Shown: piece after piece, positions 55,107 to 63,036 of the stretch
How the letters are laid out: each line of letters opens with the position of its first letter
Position numbering within the stretch: the first letter of the stretch is position 1
Source: Pseudomonadales bacterium
GTDB lineage: Bacteria; Pseudomonadota; Gammaproteobacteria; Pseudomonadales; Azotimanducaceae
Length of the DNA: 64,000 nt
NCBI GenBank assembly: GCA_024234635.1
Contig: JACKNX010000003.1
Location: 248,001-312,000, forward strand
Direction: 5' to 3'
The notes under the pieces: generated by a model
Seen by the model: only the letters and a program-made list of their open reading frames with translations
Told to the model about the DNA's origin: nothing
The model's database searches: none
Translations under genes and position numbers: made by a program

Positions 55107-55692
55107 TGCCTCGCACTCGCCAGGTATCCAATCCACACAGGCTCAAAAGGGCTTCCGTTTCCGCCAGGGGCAAACCGACGACCGCACTGTAACTCCCGCT
55201 CAGGCGTTTGACGAACACACCGCCCAATCCCTGGATTGCGTACCCGCCAGCCTTGTCCAGACCTTCACCACCGCGCACGTAGGCAGCTACCGCCGCGGGT
55301 TCGATGACTGAAAATTCGACTTCGCTGCAAACCACCACCGCGCGCCGGTGCGCCCCTCTTGCGACACACACCGCCGTGTAGACCTGGTGCGTGCGGGCCG
55401 ACAACCGGTGCAGCATGGCGGCATTGTCCGCTGCATCCACCGGTTTGCCGAGCACCCGTCCGTCGACCACAACCGTCGTGTCCGCGCCAAGCACCCACGA
55501 GGCATCACCGACAATGGCTGCAACCGCCGATGCCTTGGCGTCAGCCAGGCGGCGCACGTAAGCATCCGGCCGCTCATCGGCTCGCGGCGTTTCGTCCACG
55601 GACGCCACCATCACCCGGAACGGCAGCCGTATCTGCGCCAGCAGCTCCGCCCGACGCGGCGAACCAGACGCCAGAACCAGCTCACCCTGCAT
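55096..55692 (-). CDS. Maf-family nucleotide pyrophosphatase
   Basis: A 198-residue Maf protein. LVLASGSPRRAELL opens it, VDETPRADERP and GADTTVVVDGRVLGKP give the active site, and QGLGGVFVKRLSGSYSAVVGLP the C-terminal core. It hydrolyses non-canonical nucleoside triphosphates; YhdE type (dTTP/UTP) is likely from its mreBCD-maf-rng context. ATG 55692 is chosen; GTG 55701 is possible. Confidence 0.93.
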   Translation of the reverse strand: MQGELVLASGSPRRAELLAQIRLPFRVMVASVDETPRADERPDAYVRRLADAKASAVAAIVGDASWVLGADTTVVVDGRVLGKPVDAADNAAMLHRLSARTHQVYTAVCVARGAHRRAVVVCSEVEFSVIEPAAVAAYVRGGEGLDKAGGYAIQGLGGVFVKRLSGSYSAVVGLPLAETEALLSLCGLDTWRVRGNEI

Positions 55693-55850
55693 GTTTCGCA
55701 CCAGACAATGTTTGCCTCCTCAACCACGGCCATCGGTGTCGGCCAGAACCACGCCGGGCGCGGGAGCCCACCGGACTGCGCGCGTGACCGCCGCCAAAGC
55801 CGCCGGCCACCGTGAGAGCGTCGTCCAGTCGCGCTGAACGGCGCATGAAG

Positions 55851-56345
55851 TCAGACGACGCGAAACTGTATCGTCAGGCGGCTCATCAGGGCATTCACCA
55901 GCGGCCAGACCAGACCGCTGGTAAGCGCCGAAAGCGCGAAGGCGGGATCCAGTTCGCTGCCCGACATCAGGAAATGCACGGTGCCGCTGATCAGATCGGC
56001 ACCGAGCACCATGAGAAACACCGTCGCGCACTGCTGCGCGAGCGTGTACATACGCAGCCGCTCGTACAGTTGCCAGGTCACGAACGTCACGGTGGCGAGG
56101 ATCGCGGCGTTGAGCCCCAGAGGATCGGCCAGCAATACGTCCAGCAGCAGCCCGAATACCCACGCCCAGATCAGTCCCATCCGACCGGGAACATGCAGGA
56201 CCCAGAAGAACACGAAGACGATGGCCCAGTGCGGCCGCAACCAGGCAAGCCAGTGCGGCCACCAGGCCGGTAGATGCAGCACCGAGAGAACCAGCGCAAA
56301 GAACAGCGACAGGGCAATGAACCAGCCACCGCGTGTCGGGTTCAT
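55851..56345 (-). CDS. mreD: Rod shape-determining protein MreD
   Basis: A 164-residue polytopic membrane protein with about five helices, in the right place after mreC. It links MreB and MreC in the elongasome. The ATG overlaps the mreC stop as ATGA. The 158 bp after it, before maf, hold no gene I can see. Confidence 0.92.
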   Translation of the reverse strand: MNPTRGGWFIALSLFFALVLSVLHLPAWWPHWLAWLRPHWAIVFVFFWVLHVPGRMGLIWAWVFGLLLDVLLADPLGLNAAILATVTFVTWQLYERLRMYTLAQQCATVFLMVLGADLISGTVHFLMSGSELDPAFALSALTSGLVWPLVNALMSRLTIQFRVV

Positions 56346-57283
56346 TGCCCTCCCTCCGGGGTCGCAGCCCGTTCACCGGGCACATCCGCGACACCCGACT
56401 CCGGTGCGGACCCGGCATCACCGCTCTGCGCCCCGTCTGCCGCGGCCTGTCCATCGCGTGCGAAGACCACCAGCACATGCCGGGATCGATCCAGCTCCGC
56501 CGCCGGGGCTACCGTGACGCGCGCGAAACTCGAATTGGTCTCGACCACCACTTCGGTTACCGTGCCCACCGGATAGCCGCGCGGAAACCGCCCGCCCAGG
56601 CCCGAGGTCACGAGTTCGTCCCCAACGACGATGTCCGTCGTCACCGGCACAAATTCGAGTTCCATGCGGTCGATGCGTCCTGTGCCCCCGGCGATGCTGC
56701 GCACCCCGTTGCGATTGACCTCCACGGGTACGGCATGATCCTTGTCCGTGACCAGCAATACACGGCTGCTGTAGACCCCCGCTTCGACCACCTGCCCGAA
56801 CAATCCGCGCGCGTCGATGACCGGATCGCCTTCGGTCACCCCGGCCTGCGTGCCGCGGTCGATGATCACCTGGAGCGTATTCTCGCGCGGCACGATACCG
56901 ATGATTTCCGCGGCCATGACTTCCGCCGGAAGCCGCGCCCGGCTTTCCACCAGCGCCAGCAGACGCTCATTCTCGGCCCGCAGCACATGGTACTGCTGGG
57001 CGAGATGGGACAACGACAGGAACTGTGCCTCCAGTTCCTGGTTGCGGGCCTGGAGCTGTTCCCGGGTCGCCATGGCCTCGGATGCAGTGCGTCCCAGCAG
57101 ATACGGCGATTCGCCAATCACGGTCACGGGCATCAGACCGGTGAGCAGCGTGGCGCGAACGGGCGCGAGCAGCCGCGTGGTCTGCTCCACCGCCATGAGC
57201 GCAAGGGACAGAATCACCAGGGCCAGCAGCAGATAGCCGGCGCCCGACTGACGAAGAAACAACGCCTTAATAGCGGCCTCCAC
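56342..57283 (-). CDS. mreC: Rod shape-determining protein MreC
   Basis: A 313-residue bitopic protein: membrane helix (about 15-35), coiled coil (about 65-115) and periplasmic beta domains with VIDARGLFGQVVEAG and RFPRGYPVGTV. The C-terminal 40 residues are disordered. It activates PBP2-RodA. The start is GTG 57283. Confidence 0.95.
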   Translation of the reverse strand: MEAAIKALFLRQSGAGYLLLALVILSLALMAVEQTTRLLAPVRATLLTGLMPVTVIGESPYLLGRTASEAMATREQLQARNQELEAQFLSLSHLAQQYHVLRAENERLLALVESRARLPAEVMAAEIIGIVPRENTLQVIIDRGTQAGVTEGDPVIDARGLFGQVVEAGVYSSRVLLVTDKDHAVPVEVNRNGVRSIAGGTGRIDRMELEFVPVTTDIVVGDELVTSGLGGRFPRGYPVGTVTEVVVETNSSFARVTVAPAAELDRSRHVLVVFARDGQAAADGAQSGDAGSAPESGVADVPGERAATPEGGQ

Positions 57284-57459
57284 GACGACAGCGCGTCACA
57301 TCGGCGACAGCGCGGTTATCCGATCGACGGCATGCGGGCGGTAGGTTGGCGCCGGACCGGGGGGAAACCGAGATCAACCGCCCGGGGCACGCTGCAATGG
57401 CGAGCGCCGGCACCGCAATTACCTGTGCACGTACGGACGGGGATTGCCCGCGTTCACCA

Positions 57460-58500
57460 TTATTCGGTCGTGAGCAGGCTGGGGTTGTTGGACTCCTCCA
57501 TCATCTCCAGCGCCTTGCCGCCACCACGCGCAACGCAGGTAAGCGGATCTTCGGCGACAATGACCGGCAGCCCGGTTTCCTCGGCAAGCAGAACGTCCAG
57601 ATCGCGCAGCAGCGCGCCGCCACCGGTAAGCACGAACCCCGTTTCGGCTATATCCGAGGCCAGTTCCGGCGGACACTGTTCCAGCGCCGATTTCACGCCC
57701 TGCACGATCATGGACAATGGTTCCTGCAGCGCCTCAAGAATTTCATTGCTGTTCAATACGAACGCCCGCGGCACCCCTTCCGCCAGATTGCGCCCGCGCA
57801 CGTCAATCTCGCGGACCTCCTTCTGCGGGTAGGCGGCCCCGATTTCCTGCTTGATGCGCTCAGCCGTCGCTTCGCCGATGAGACTTCCCTGCGTGCGGCG
57901 CACGTAACTCACGATGGCCTCGTCGAAGCGGTCACCGCCCACCCGGATGGTGTCCGAATAGACCACCCCGTTCAGGGAAATGATGGCGATTTCGGTGGTG
58001 CCGCCCCCAATGTCCACCACCATCGTGCCCACGGCCTCGTGCACGGGCAGTCCGGCACCGATTGCGGCTGCCATGGGCTCCTCGATAATGCGTACGTCCC
58101 TGGCCCCGGCAGACAGGGCGCTCTCACGGATCGCACGCCGTTCGACTTCGGTGGATTTACACGGCACGCAGACCAGTACCCGCGGGCTCGGGCGGATGAA
58201 CGCGTTTTCGTGCACCTTGGCGATGAAATACTTCAGCATCTTTTCGGTAACCAGGAAGTCGGCGATCACCCCGTCCTTCAACGGCCGGATGGCGGTGATA
58301 TTGCCCGGCGTACGACCGAGCATGCGCTTGGCATCCAGGCCGACGGCCGCCACGGTTTTCTGATTACCCTGCTGGCGGATCGCCACCACGGAGGGTTCAT
58401 TCAGTACGATGCCCTGGTGACGGACATAGATAAGGGTATTGGCGGTACCGAGGTCGATGGCGAGATCGCGCGAGAACAGCCCGCGAATGAACTTGAACAT
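57460..58500 (-). CDS. mreB: Rod shape-determining protein MreB
   Basis: A 346-residue bacterial actin. DLAIDLGTANTLIYV (phosphate 1), VDIGGGTTEIAIISL (phosphate 2) and FVLTGGGALLRDLD are the nucleotide motifs. It guides cell-wall elongation. ATG 58500 (MFKFIRGLFS) is the standard start with its membrane-binding N-terminus. It is divergent from gatC and has its own predicted promoter. Confidence 0.98.
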   Translation of the reverse strand: MFKFIRGLFSRDLAIDLGTANTLIYVRHQGIVLNEPSVVAIRQQGNQKTVAAVGLDAKRMLGRTPGNITAIRPLKDGVIADFLVTEKMLKYFIAKVHENAFIRPSPRVLVCVPCKSTEVERRAIRESALSAGARDVRIIEEPMAAAIGAGLPVHEAVGTMVVDIGGGTTEIAIISLNGVVYSDTIRVGGDRFDEAIVSYVRRTQGSLIGEATAERIKQEIGAAYPQKEVREIDVRGRNLAEGVPRAFVLNSNEILEALQEPLSMIVQGVKSALEQCPPELASDIAETGFVLTGGGALLRDLDVLLAEETGLPVIVAEDPLTCVARGGGKALEMMEESNNPSLLTTE

Positions 58501-58561
58501 ATAACGTGTGTCGCTTGTCTGTCCTGGAAGCGAAAGAAGGCCGGACGGAGCGTCGGCCATT

Positions 58562-58587
58562 GACCTGAGTCATGTACAACTCAGGTC
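58562..58587. promoter_or_regulatory. Inverted repeat at the mreB start site
   Basis: GACCTGAGT (58562-58570) and ACTCAGGTC (58579-58587) form a perfect 9-bp inverted repeat around CATGTACA. It begins at the predicted mreB transcription start, so it is either a regulator site or a hairpin at the very 5' end of the mRNA. Nothing identifies the regulator. Confidence 0.6.
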
Positions 58588-58592
58588 TTGGC

Positions 58593-58621
58593 ACTGTAAT
58601 GGCCAAACCCTTTTCAATCAA
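58593..58621 (-). promoter_or_regulatory. Predicted mreB promoter
   Basis: On the minus strand, -35 TTGATT (58616-58621) and -10 TACAGT (58593-58598) are 17 bp apart. Transcription should start near 58586, giving a leader of about 85 nt. The rest of the 289-bp mreB-gatC space holds no gene. Confidence 0.6.
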
Positions 58622-58789
58622 TTAGGCTTTGCCGCCCTGTTTTCCGGGTCAACAACCGCGCACACCGGTTTCGGGGGCCAGAGCCGGCCGGGGCACGGGC
58701 ACCGGCAGCCGGGATTGGATGGCCTGAATCCAGGAATGCCGGGCGGCCCCTCCTCTCCGTCTTCGAATAACGGGCAGTGCAACAAACTC

Positions 58790-59071
58790 ATGACCGACAT
58801 CGATCTCAACCACCTGCTGCACCTGGCGGCACTGGACATGCCGGCAACGGAACGATCGCTGGCAACCGCGGACCTCGAACGCATCATCGAGATGATCGAT
58901 CGCATGCAGCGCGTGACCACCGATGGTGTCCTGCCGATGGCCAACCCGCTCGATCGCACGCAGCGACTGCGTCCGGACGCGGTGACGGAACAGGTGAATC
59001 GCACCGTGTTCCAGCAGGGTAACGAACACGTTCACGACGGCTACTACATCGTGCCGCGGGTGGTGGACTGA
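58790..59071 (+). CDS. gatC: Asp/Glu-tRNA amidotransferase subunit C
   Basis: A 93-residue subunit with LNHLLHLAALDMP and RTQRLRPDAVTEQ, typical of GatC, which stabilises GatA in the GatCAB complex. ATG 58790 gives normal length. It leads gatCAB, 3 bp before gatA, divergent from mreB as in Pseudomonas. Confidence 0.95.
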   Translation: MTDIDLNHLLHLAALDMPATERSLATADLERIIEMIDRMQRVTTDGVLPMANPLDRTQRLRPDAVTEQVNRTVFQQGNEHVHDGYYIVPRVVD

Positions 59072-59074
59072 GTT

Positions 59075-60541
59075 ATGCCGGCGCTGCATCACACCCCGGT
59101 GGCCGGACTCAGCGCGCTGCTGACCGCCGGTGAACTTTCGAGCGTTGAACTGACCCGGCACTTTCTGGATCGCATCGAGCGCTACCAGGGCGAGCTCAAT
59201 GCTTTCATCACGGTGACCCCGGAACGCGCGCTTGCTGACGCCGCGGCGGCGGATGCCCGCAGGCGCCAGGGAGATGCGTCACCCCTGACCGGCATTCCCT
59301 ACGCCTGCAAGGACATCTTCTGCACGCGGGATGTGCTGACCACCTGCGGCTCGAAGATGCTCGCCAATTTCGTGGCTCCCTACGAATCCACCGCGACAGC
59401 CCGAATCGCCGACGCGGGCGCGGTACTGCTGGGCAAGACCAACATGGACGAGTTCGCCATGGGCTCCAGCAACGAATCCTCTTTTTTCGGCAGCGTGGGC
59501 AATCCCTGGAACATCGACTGCGTGCCGGGCGGCTCTTCCGGCGGCAGCGCGGTGGCCGTGGCGGCGGGTCTGGCCCCGCTGGCCACCGGCACCGATACGG
59601 GCGGCTCCATCCGCCAGCCAGCCGCATTCTGCGGTATCAGCGGCCTGAAACCGACGTATGGCCGTGTGTCCCGCTACGGCATGATTGCATTTGCCTCCAG
59701 CCTGGATCAGGGCGGTCCCATGGCTCGCGGCGTCGAAGACCTGGGCCTGCTGCTGGGCGTCATGGCGGGGTTCGATGCCGCCGACTCCACCAGCAGCGAC
59801 GCAAACGAAGACTGGCTGGCCGGGCTGCGGGAGGGGCGCATGCCCGCTGCGGAGCCACTGACCATCGGCCTGCCAAAGGAGTACTTCGACGGGTTGGGCG
59901 CCGCCGCGGCGTCGCTGGACGAGGCCAGACGGGTATTCGAAGCCCGCGGCTATCGGGTACGCGAGGTTTCCCTGCCACATACCGAGCCTGCGATCCCCGT
60001 GTACTACGTGCTGGCGGGGGCGGAAGCCTCCGCCAATCTGTCTCGTTACGACGGCATCCGGTTCGGCCACCGCGCCGACAATCCCCACGACGTCCGCGAT
60101 CTCTATGTCCGCTCACGCAGTGAAGGATTTGGCGCCGAGGTCAAGCGCCGCATCCTCACCGGCACCTACGCGCTTTCCGTTGGCTACTATGAAGCGTACT
60201 ACCAGAAAGCGCAGCGCGTGCGGCGGCTCATTCAGCAGGACTTTCTCAGAGCCTTCGGCGACGTCGATATCCTGCTCACGCCGACAGCGCCGGGCGCTGC
60301 GTTCAGACGCGGCGAGCTGACACGCGATCCAGTCGCGATGTATCAGCAGGACGTCTACACCACGCCGGTAAGCCTGGCCGGGCTCCCGGCACTGTCCCTG
60401 CCGTGCGGATTTGTGGATGGTCTGCCCCTGGGCATGCAGCTGATCGCACCGCATTTCCGGGAGGACCGGTTGCTGGCCGCGGGCCTGGATTTTCAGCACG
60501 ACACCGACTGGCATCATCGGCATCCGGAGGGTTGGCAATGA
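59075..60541 (+). CDS. gatA: Asp/Glu-tRNA amidotransferase subunit A
   Basis: A 488-residue amidase-signature enzyme supplying ammonia from glutamine. The Ser-cisSer-Lys triad lies in GIPYACKDIF (Lys), PGGSSGGSAVAVAAG (cis-Ser) and GTDTGGSIRQPA (nucleophile Ser). The complex converts Asp-tRNA(Asn) or Glu-tRNA(Gln). It overlaps gatB by 4 bp. Confidence 0.98.
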   Translation: MPALHHTPVAGLSALLTAGELSSVELTRHFLDRIERYQGELNAFITVTPERALADAAAADARRRQGDASPLTGIPYACKDIFCTRDVLTTCGSKMLANFVAPYESTATARIADAGAVLLGKTNMDEFAMGSSNESSFFGSVGNPWNIDCVPGGSSGGSAVAVAAGLAPLATGTDTGGSIRQPAAFCGISGLKPTYGRVSRYGMIAFASSLDQGGPMARGVEDLGLLLGVMAGFDAADSTSSDANEDWLAGLREGRMPAAEPLTIGLPKEYFDGLGAAAASLDEARRVFEARGYRVREVSLPHTEPAIPVYYVLAGAEASANLSRYDGIRFGHRADNPHDVRDLYVRSRSEGFGAEVKRRILTGTYALSVGYYEAYYQKAQRVRRLIQQDFLRAFGDVDILLTPTAPGAAFRRGELTRDPVAMYQQDVYTTPVSLAGLPALSLPCGFVDGLPLGMQLIAPHFREDRLLAAGLDFQHDTDWHHRHPEGWQ

Positions 60542-61989
60542 CCACCTGGGAACCCGTCATCGGGCTGGAGGTGCACGTCCAGCTGGCGACGAAGAGCAAG
60601 ATTTTCTCAGGCGCCGCCACCCGGTTCGGTGCGGCCCCGAATGCACAGGCGTGCGCCGTGGATCTGGGGCTGCCCGGCACCCTGCCCGTACTCAACGCCG
60701 ACGCCGTGCGCATGGCCATCATGTTCGGCCTGGCAGTCGATGCGCAGATCAATCTCAACAGCGTGTTCGAACGCAAGAACTACTTCTACCCCGATCTGCC
60801 GAAGGGCTACCAGATCAGCCAGTTCGCCATACCCATCGTCGGCATGGGCACGCTGCACATTCCGGGGCAGGACGGTAAACCGCTGGCCGTGCGCATCACG
60901 CGCGCGCACCTGGAAGAGGATGCCGGTAAGTCCGTACACGATGTCCTGCCGGGCCTGTCCGGCATCGATCTGAACCGTGCCGGCACGCCGCTGCTGGAAG
61001 TCGTCTCAGAGCCGGACCTGCGGAACGCCGCGGACGCCGCAACGTACTTCCGCACCTTGTGGTCACTGGTGCGCAGTCTCGGTATATGCGATGGCCAGTT
61101 GCAGGAAGGCAGCATGCGCTGTGATGCCAATGTCTCCGTGCGCCCGGTCGGCGCCAGTGAATTCGGCGTGCGCACCGAGATCAAGAACATCAATTCCTTC
61201 CGCTTCGTCGAACGCGCGATCAACTATGAAATCGAACGCCAGATCGACGTGCTCGAACGCGGCGGCAGCATCCAGCGCGAGACCCGGCTGTATGATGCGG
61301 AGCGCAACGAAACGCGCACCATGCGATTGAAGGAAGACTCCGAGGACTACCGCTACTTTCCCGACCCGGACCTGCTACCGCTGTCGCTGGATGCGGCCTA
61401 CATCGAGGCTGTTCGCGACGCCATGCCGGAGTTGCCCGCCGCGCGCGCCGCGCGCTACGAACGCACGCATGCCATCGCCGCCGGCATCGCCACCGCGCTC
61501 GCCGAGGATCCGGACGTGGCCGCTTACTTCGAAGCCGCCTGCGTTCCCGGCGCGGAACCGAAGGTAGTCGCCAACTGGATCGTCAACGATCTCGCGGGAC
61601 GCCTGAACAGCGAAAGCCGGGCGATTGCAGCCAGCCCGGTCACCCCCCAGGCCCTGGGTACGCTGGCAGCCCGCATTGCCGACGCGACCTTGTCATCAAA
61701 AACGGCAAAGACGGTGTTCGACCGGCTGTGGAGTGAAGGCGGTGATGTGGACGCCATCATCGACGCCGCCGGCCTGCGTCAGCTGGACGATCGTGAGGCA
61801 CTCGCCGTGCTGGTAAGGGATATTGTCGACGCCAACCCCAATCAGGTGGCGCAGTACCAGGCGGCGGACAAGGACAAACGGAAGAAGCTCAAAGGTTTTT
61901 TTGTCGGCCAGATCATGAAGCGTACCGAAGGCAAGGCCAATCCGAAGACCGTTGACGAGCTGCTGATCGGGGCATTGGAGGCCCCCTGA
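60538..61989 (+). CDS. gatB: Asp/Glu-tRNA amidotransferase subunit B
   Basis: A 483-residue kinase-amidotransferase subunit that binds the mischarged tRNA. VIGLEVHVQLATKSKIFSG opens it; YPDLPKGYQISQ, GSMRCDANVSVRP and EIKNINSFRF are conserved; the C-terminal tail domain ends near 480. ATG 60538 overlaps the gatA stop as ATGA. Confidence 0.98.
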   Translation: MTTWEPVIGLEVHVQLATKSKIFSGAATRFGAAPNAQACAVDLGLPGTLPVLNADAVRMAIMFGLAVDAQINLNSVFERKNYFYPDLPKGYQISQFAIPIVGMGTLHIPGQDGKPLAVRITRAHLEEDAGKSVHDVLPGLSGIDLNRAGTPLLEVVSEPDLRNAADAATYFRTLWSLVRSLGICDGQLQEGSMRCDANVSVRPVGASEFGVRTEIKNINSFRFVERAINYEIERQIDVLERGGSIQRETRLYDAERNETRTMRLKEDSEDYRYFPDPDLLPLSLDAAYIEAVRDAMPELPAARAARYERTHAIAAGIATALAEDPDVAAYFEAACVPGAEPKVVANWIVNDLAGRLNSESRAIAASPVTPQALGTLAARIADATLSSKTAKTVFDRLWSEGGDVDAIIDAAGLRQLDDREALAVLVRDIVDANPNQVAQYQAADKDKRKKLKGFFVGQIMKRTEGKANPKTVDELLIGALEAP

Positions 61990-62015
61990 AGGAGGAAGGG
62001 CCTCCCAGCCGGTAG

Positions 62016-62417
62016 TCAGCGCCGCAACAGGAAGTCCTCCGCCGCGCGCAAGACATCCCGCCGACTCACCTGGCCCACCAGCCTTCCACCGTCGACGACC
62101 GGAAAACGACGTCGCCCGTCCTCGATGAAGCGTAGTGCCAGGGTATAGATATCCTGGTGGGGATCGATGGTGTCCACAGGGAACTTCATGTAGTCGGCCA
62201 CGATGCCGCCGGATTCGTCGTAGTAGCTGTCCTGAATGACCACCTGCATCAGGTCGACTTCGGAAAGGATGCCCACCAGTTCGCCGCCCTCGTTGACGAC
62301 CGGTGCCCCGGATATCTTCTGGTCGAGGAAAACACGCATGGCTTCCACCACGTTCGTCTCTGGACGAAACGTGACCAGCTGCGTTGCCATGTAGTCTTTG
62401 ACCTTCACTGATCGCAT
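62016..62417 (-). CDS. CBS-domain pair protein
   Basis: A 133-residue protein made of two CBS domains (about 8-60 and 75-130) and little else. VKDYMATQLVTFRPETNVVEAM and GRRRFPVVDGGRLVGQVSRRDVL are typical. Such proteins bind adenosine nucleotides; its target is unknown. ATG 62417 has GGGAG about 7 nt upstream. It converges on gatB and diverges from the DUF35 gene. Confidence 0.88.
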   Translation of the reverse strand: MRSVKVKDYMATQLVTFRPETNVVEAMRVFLDQKISGAPVVNEGGELVGILSEVDLMQVVIQDSYYDESGGIVADYMKFPVDTIDPHQDIYTLALRFIEDGRRRFPVVDGGRLVGQVSRRDVLRAAEDFLLRR

Positions 62418-62455
62418 CACCCTGCTCCCGGAGAGTTGCCTGAACAGCGACGTTA

Positions 62456-62475
62456 CCATTCCCGGTCTGGAATGG
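62456..62475. promoter_or_regulatory. Inverted repeat before the DUF35-thiolase promoter
   Basis: CCATTCC (62456-62462) and GGAATGG (62469-62475) enclose CGGTCT, 5 bp before the predicted -35. The spacing and symmetry suit a dimeric regulator. No regulator gene is in the window. Confidence 0.4.
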
Positions 62476-62480
62476 GAGCC

Positions 62481-62510
62481 TTTAACGGCGTCCGGGGGGC
62501 AGGGTATAGT
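62481..62510 (+). promoter_or_regulatory. Predicted promoter for the DUF35-thiolase genes
   Basis: -35 TTTAAC (62481-62486) and a strong -10 TATAGT (62505-62510) are 18 bp apart. Transcription would start near 62517, leaving a leader of about 88 nt. The -35 is weak. Confidence 0.45.
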
Positions 62511-62604
62511 CCAGCCTTTGTCAATCCGTCGGTGTTTCCGCCCGCACGCACCTTGCGTCACGGGCATTCGACAGCCGCGCAACTACTTCACCAGGGGGAC
62601 TATT

Positions 62605-63024
62605 TTGAGCGCCAAACCTCTTCCAGCAGTCAGTTATCTCAAGATCCCGGACGACGGCGACCCCTACCTCGAGGGGTATCAGTGCGGCGCGTGTGGCGCC
62701 ACGTTTCTGGGTGAACGGCACGTGTGCTCAAAGTGCGGCGCCCGAGACCAGATGAAACCGAAACGGCTGCCGAACTCCGGCAAGCTGTATTCGTATTCCA
62801 TCGTGCACCGGTCGTTTCCCGGCATCCAGGTTCCCTACATCAGCGCAATCGTCGATCTGGATGACGGCACCGCGATCAAGGGGAACCTCGTCAATATCGA
62901 CCCGGACCCGGAAAAAATTACCTTCGACATGCCCGTGGAAGTGATCTACGGCGATGCCCTCGGCCGCAAGGATCGCGAAGGCAATTCCTATCTCTCGTAT
63001 TTCTTCCAACCCAAATCCGCTTGA
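62605..63024 (+). CDS. DUF35 zinc-ribbon / OB-fold acyl-CoA-associated protein
   Basis: A 139-residue protein. The zinc ribbon C27-x2-C30...C41-x2-C44 is followed by an OB fold (about 55-135, YSYSIVHRSFPGIQVPYISAIVDL). DUF35 proteins act as partners of SCP2-type thiolases or aldolases, shaping the acyl-CoA site. The start is TTG 62605, with AGGGGG about 6 nt upstream. It is followed 12 bp later by a thiolase, which supports a two-subunit enzyme. Confidence 0.88.
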   Translation: MSAKPLPAVSYLKIPDDGDPYLEGYQCGACGATFLGERHVCSKCGARDQMKPKRLPNSGKLYSYSIVHRSFPGIQVPYISAIVDLDDGTAIKGNLVNIDPDPEKITFDMPVEVIYGDALGRKDREGNSYLSYFFQPKSA

Positions 63025-63036
63025 GGAGACCAGGTT

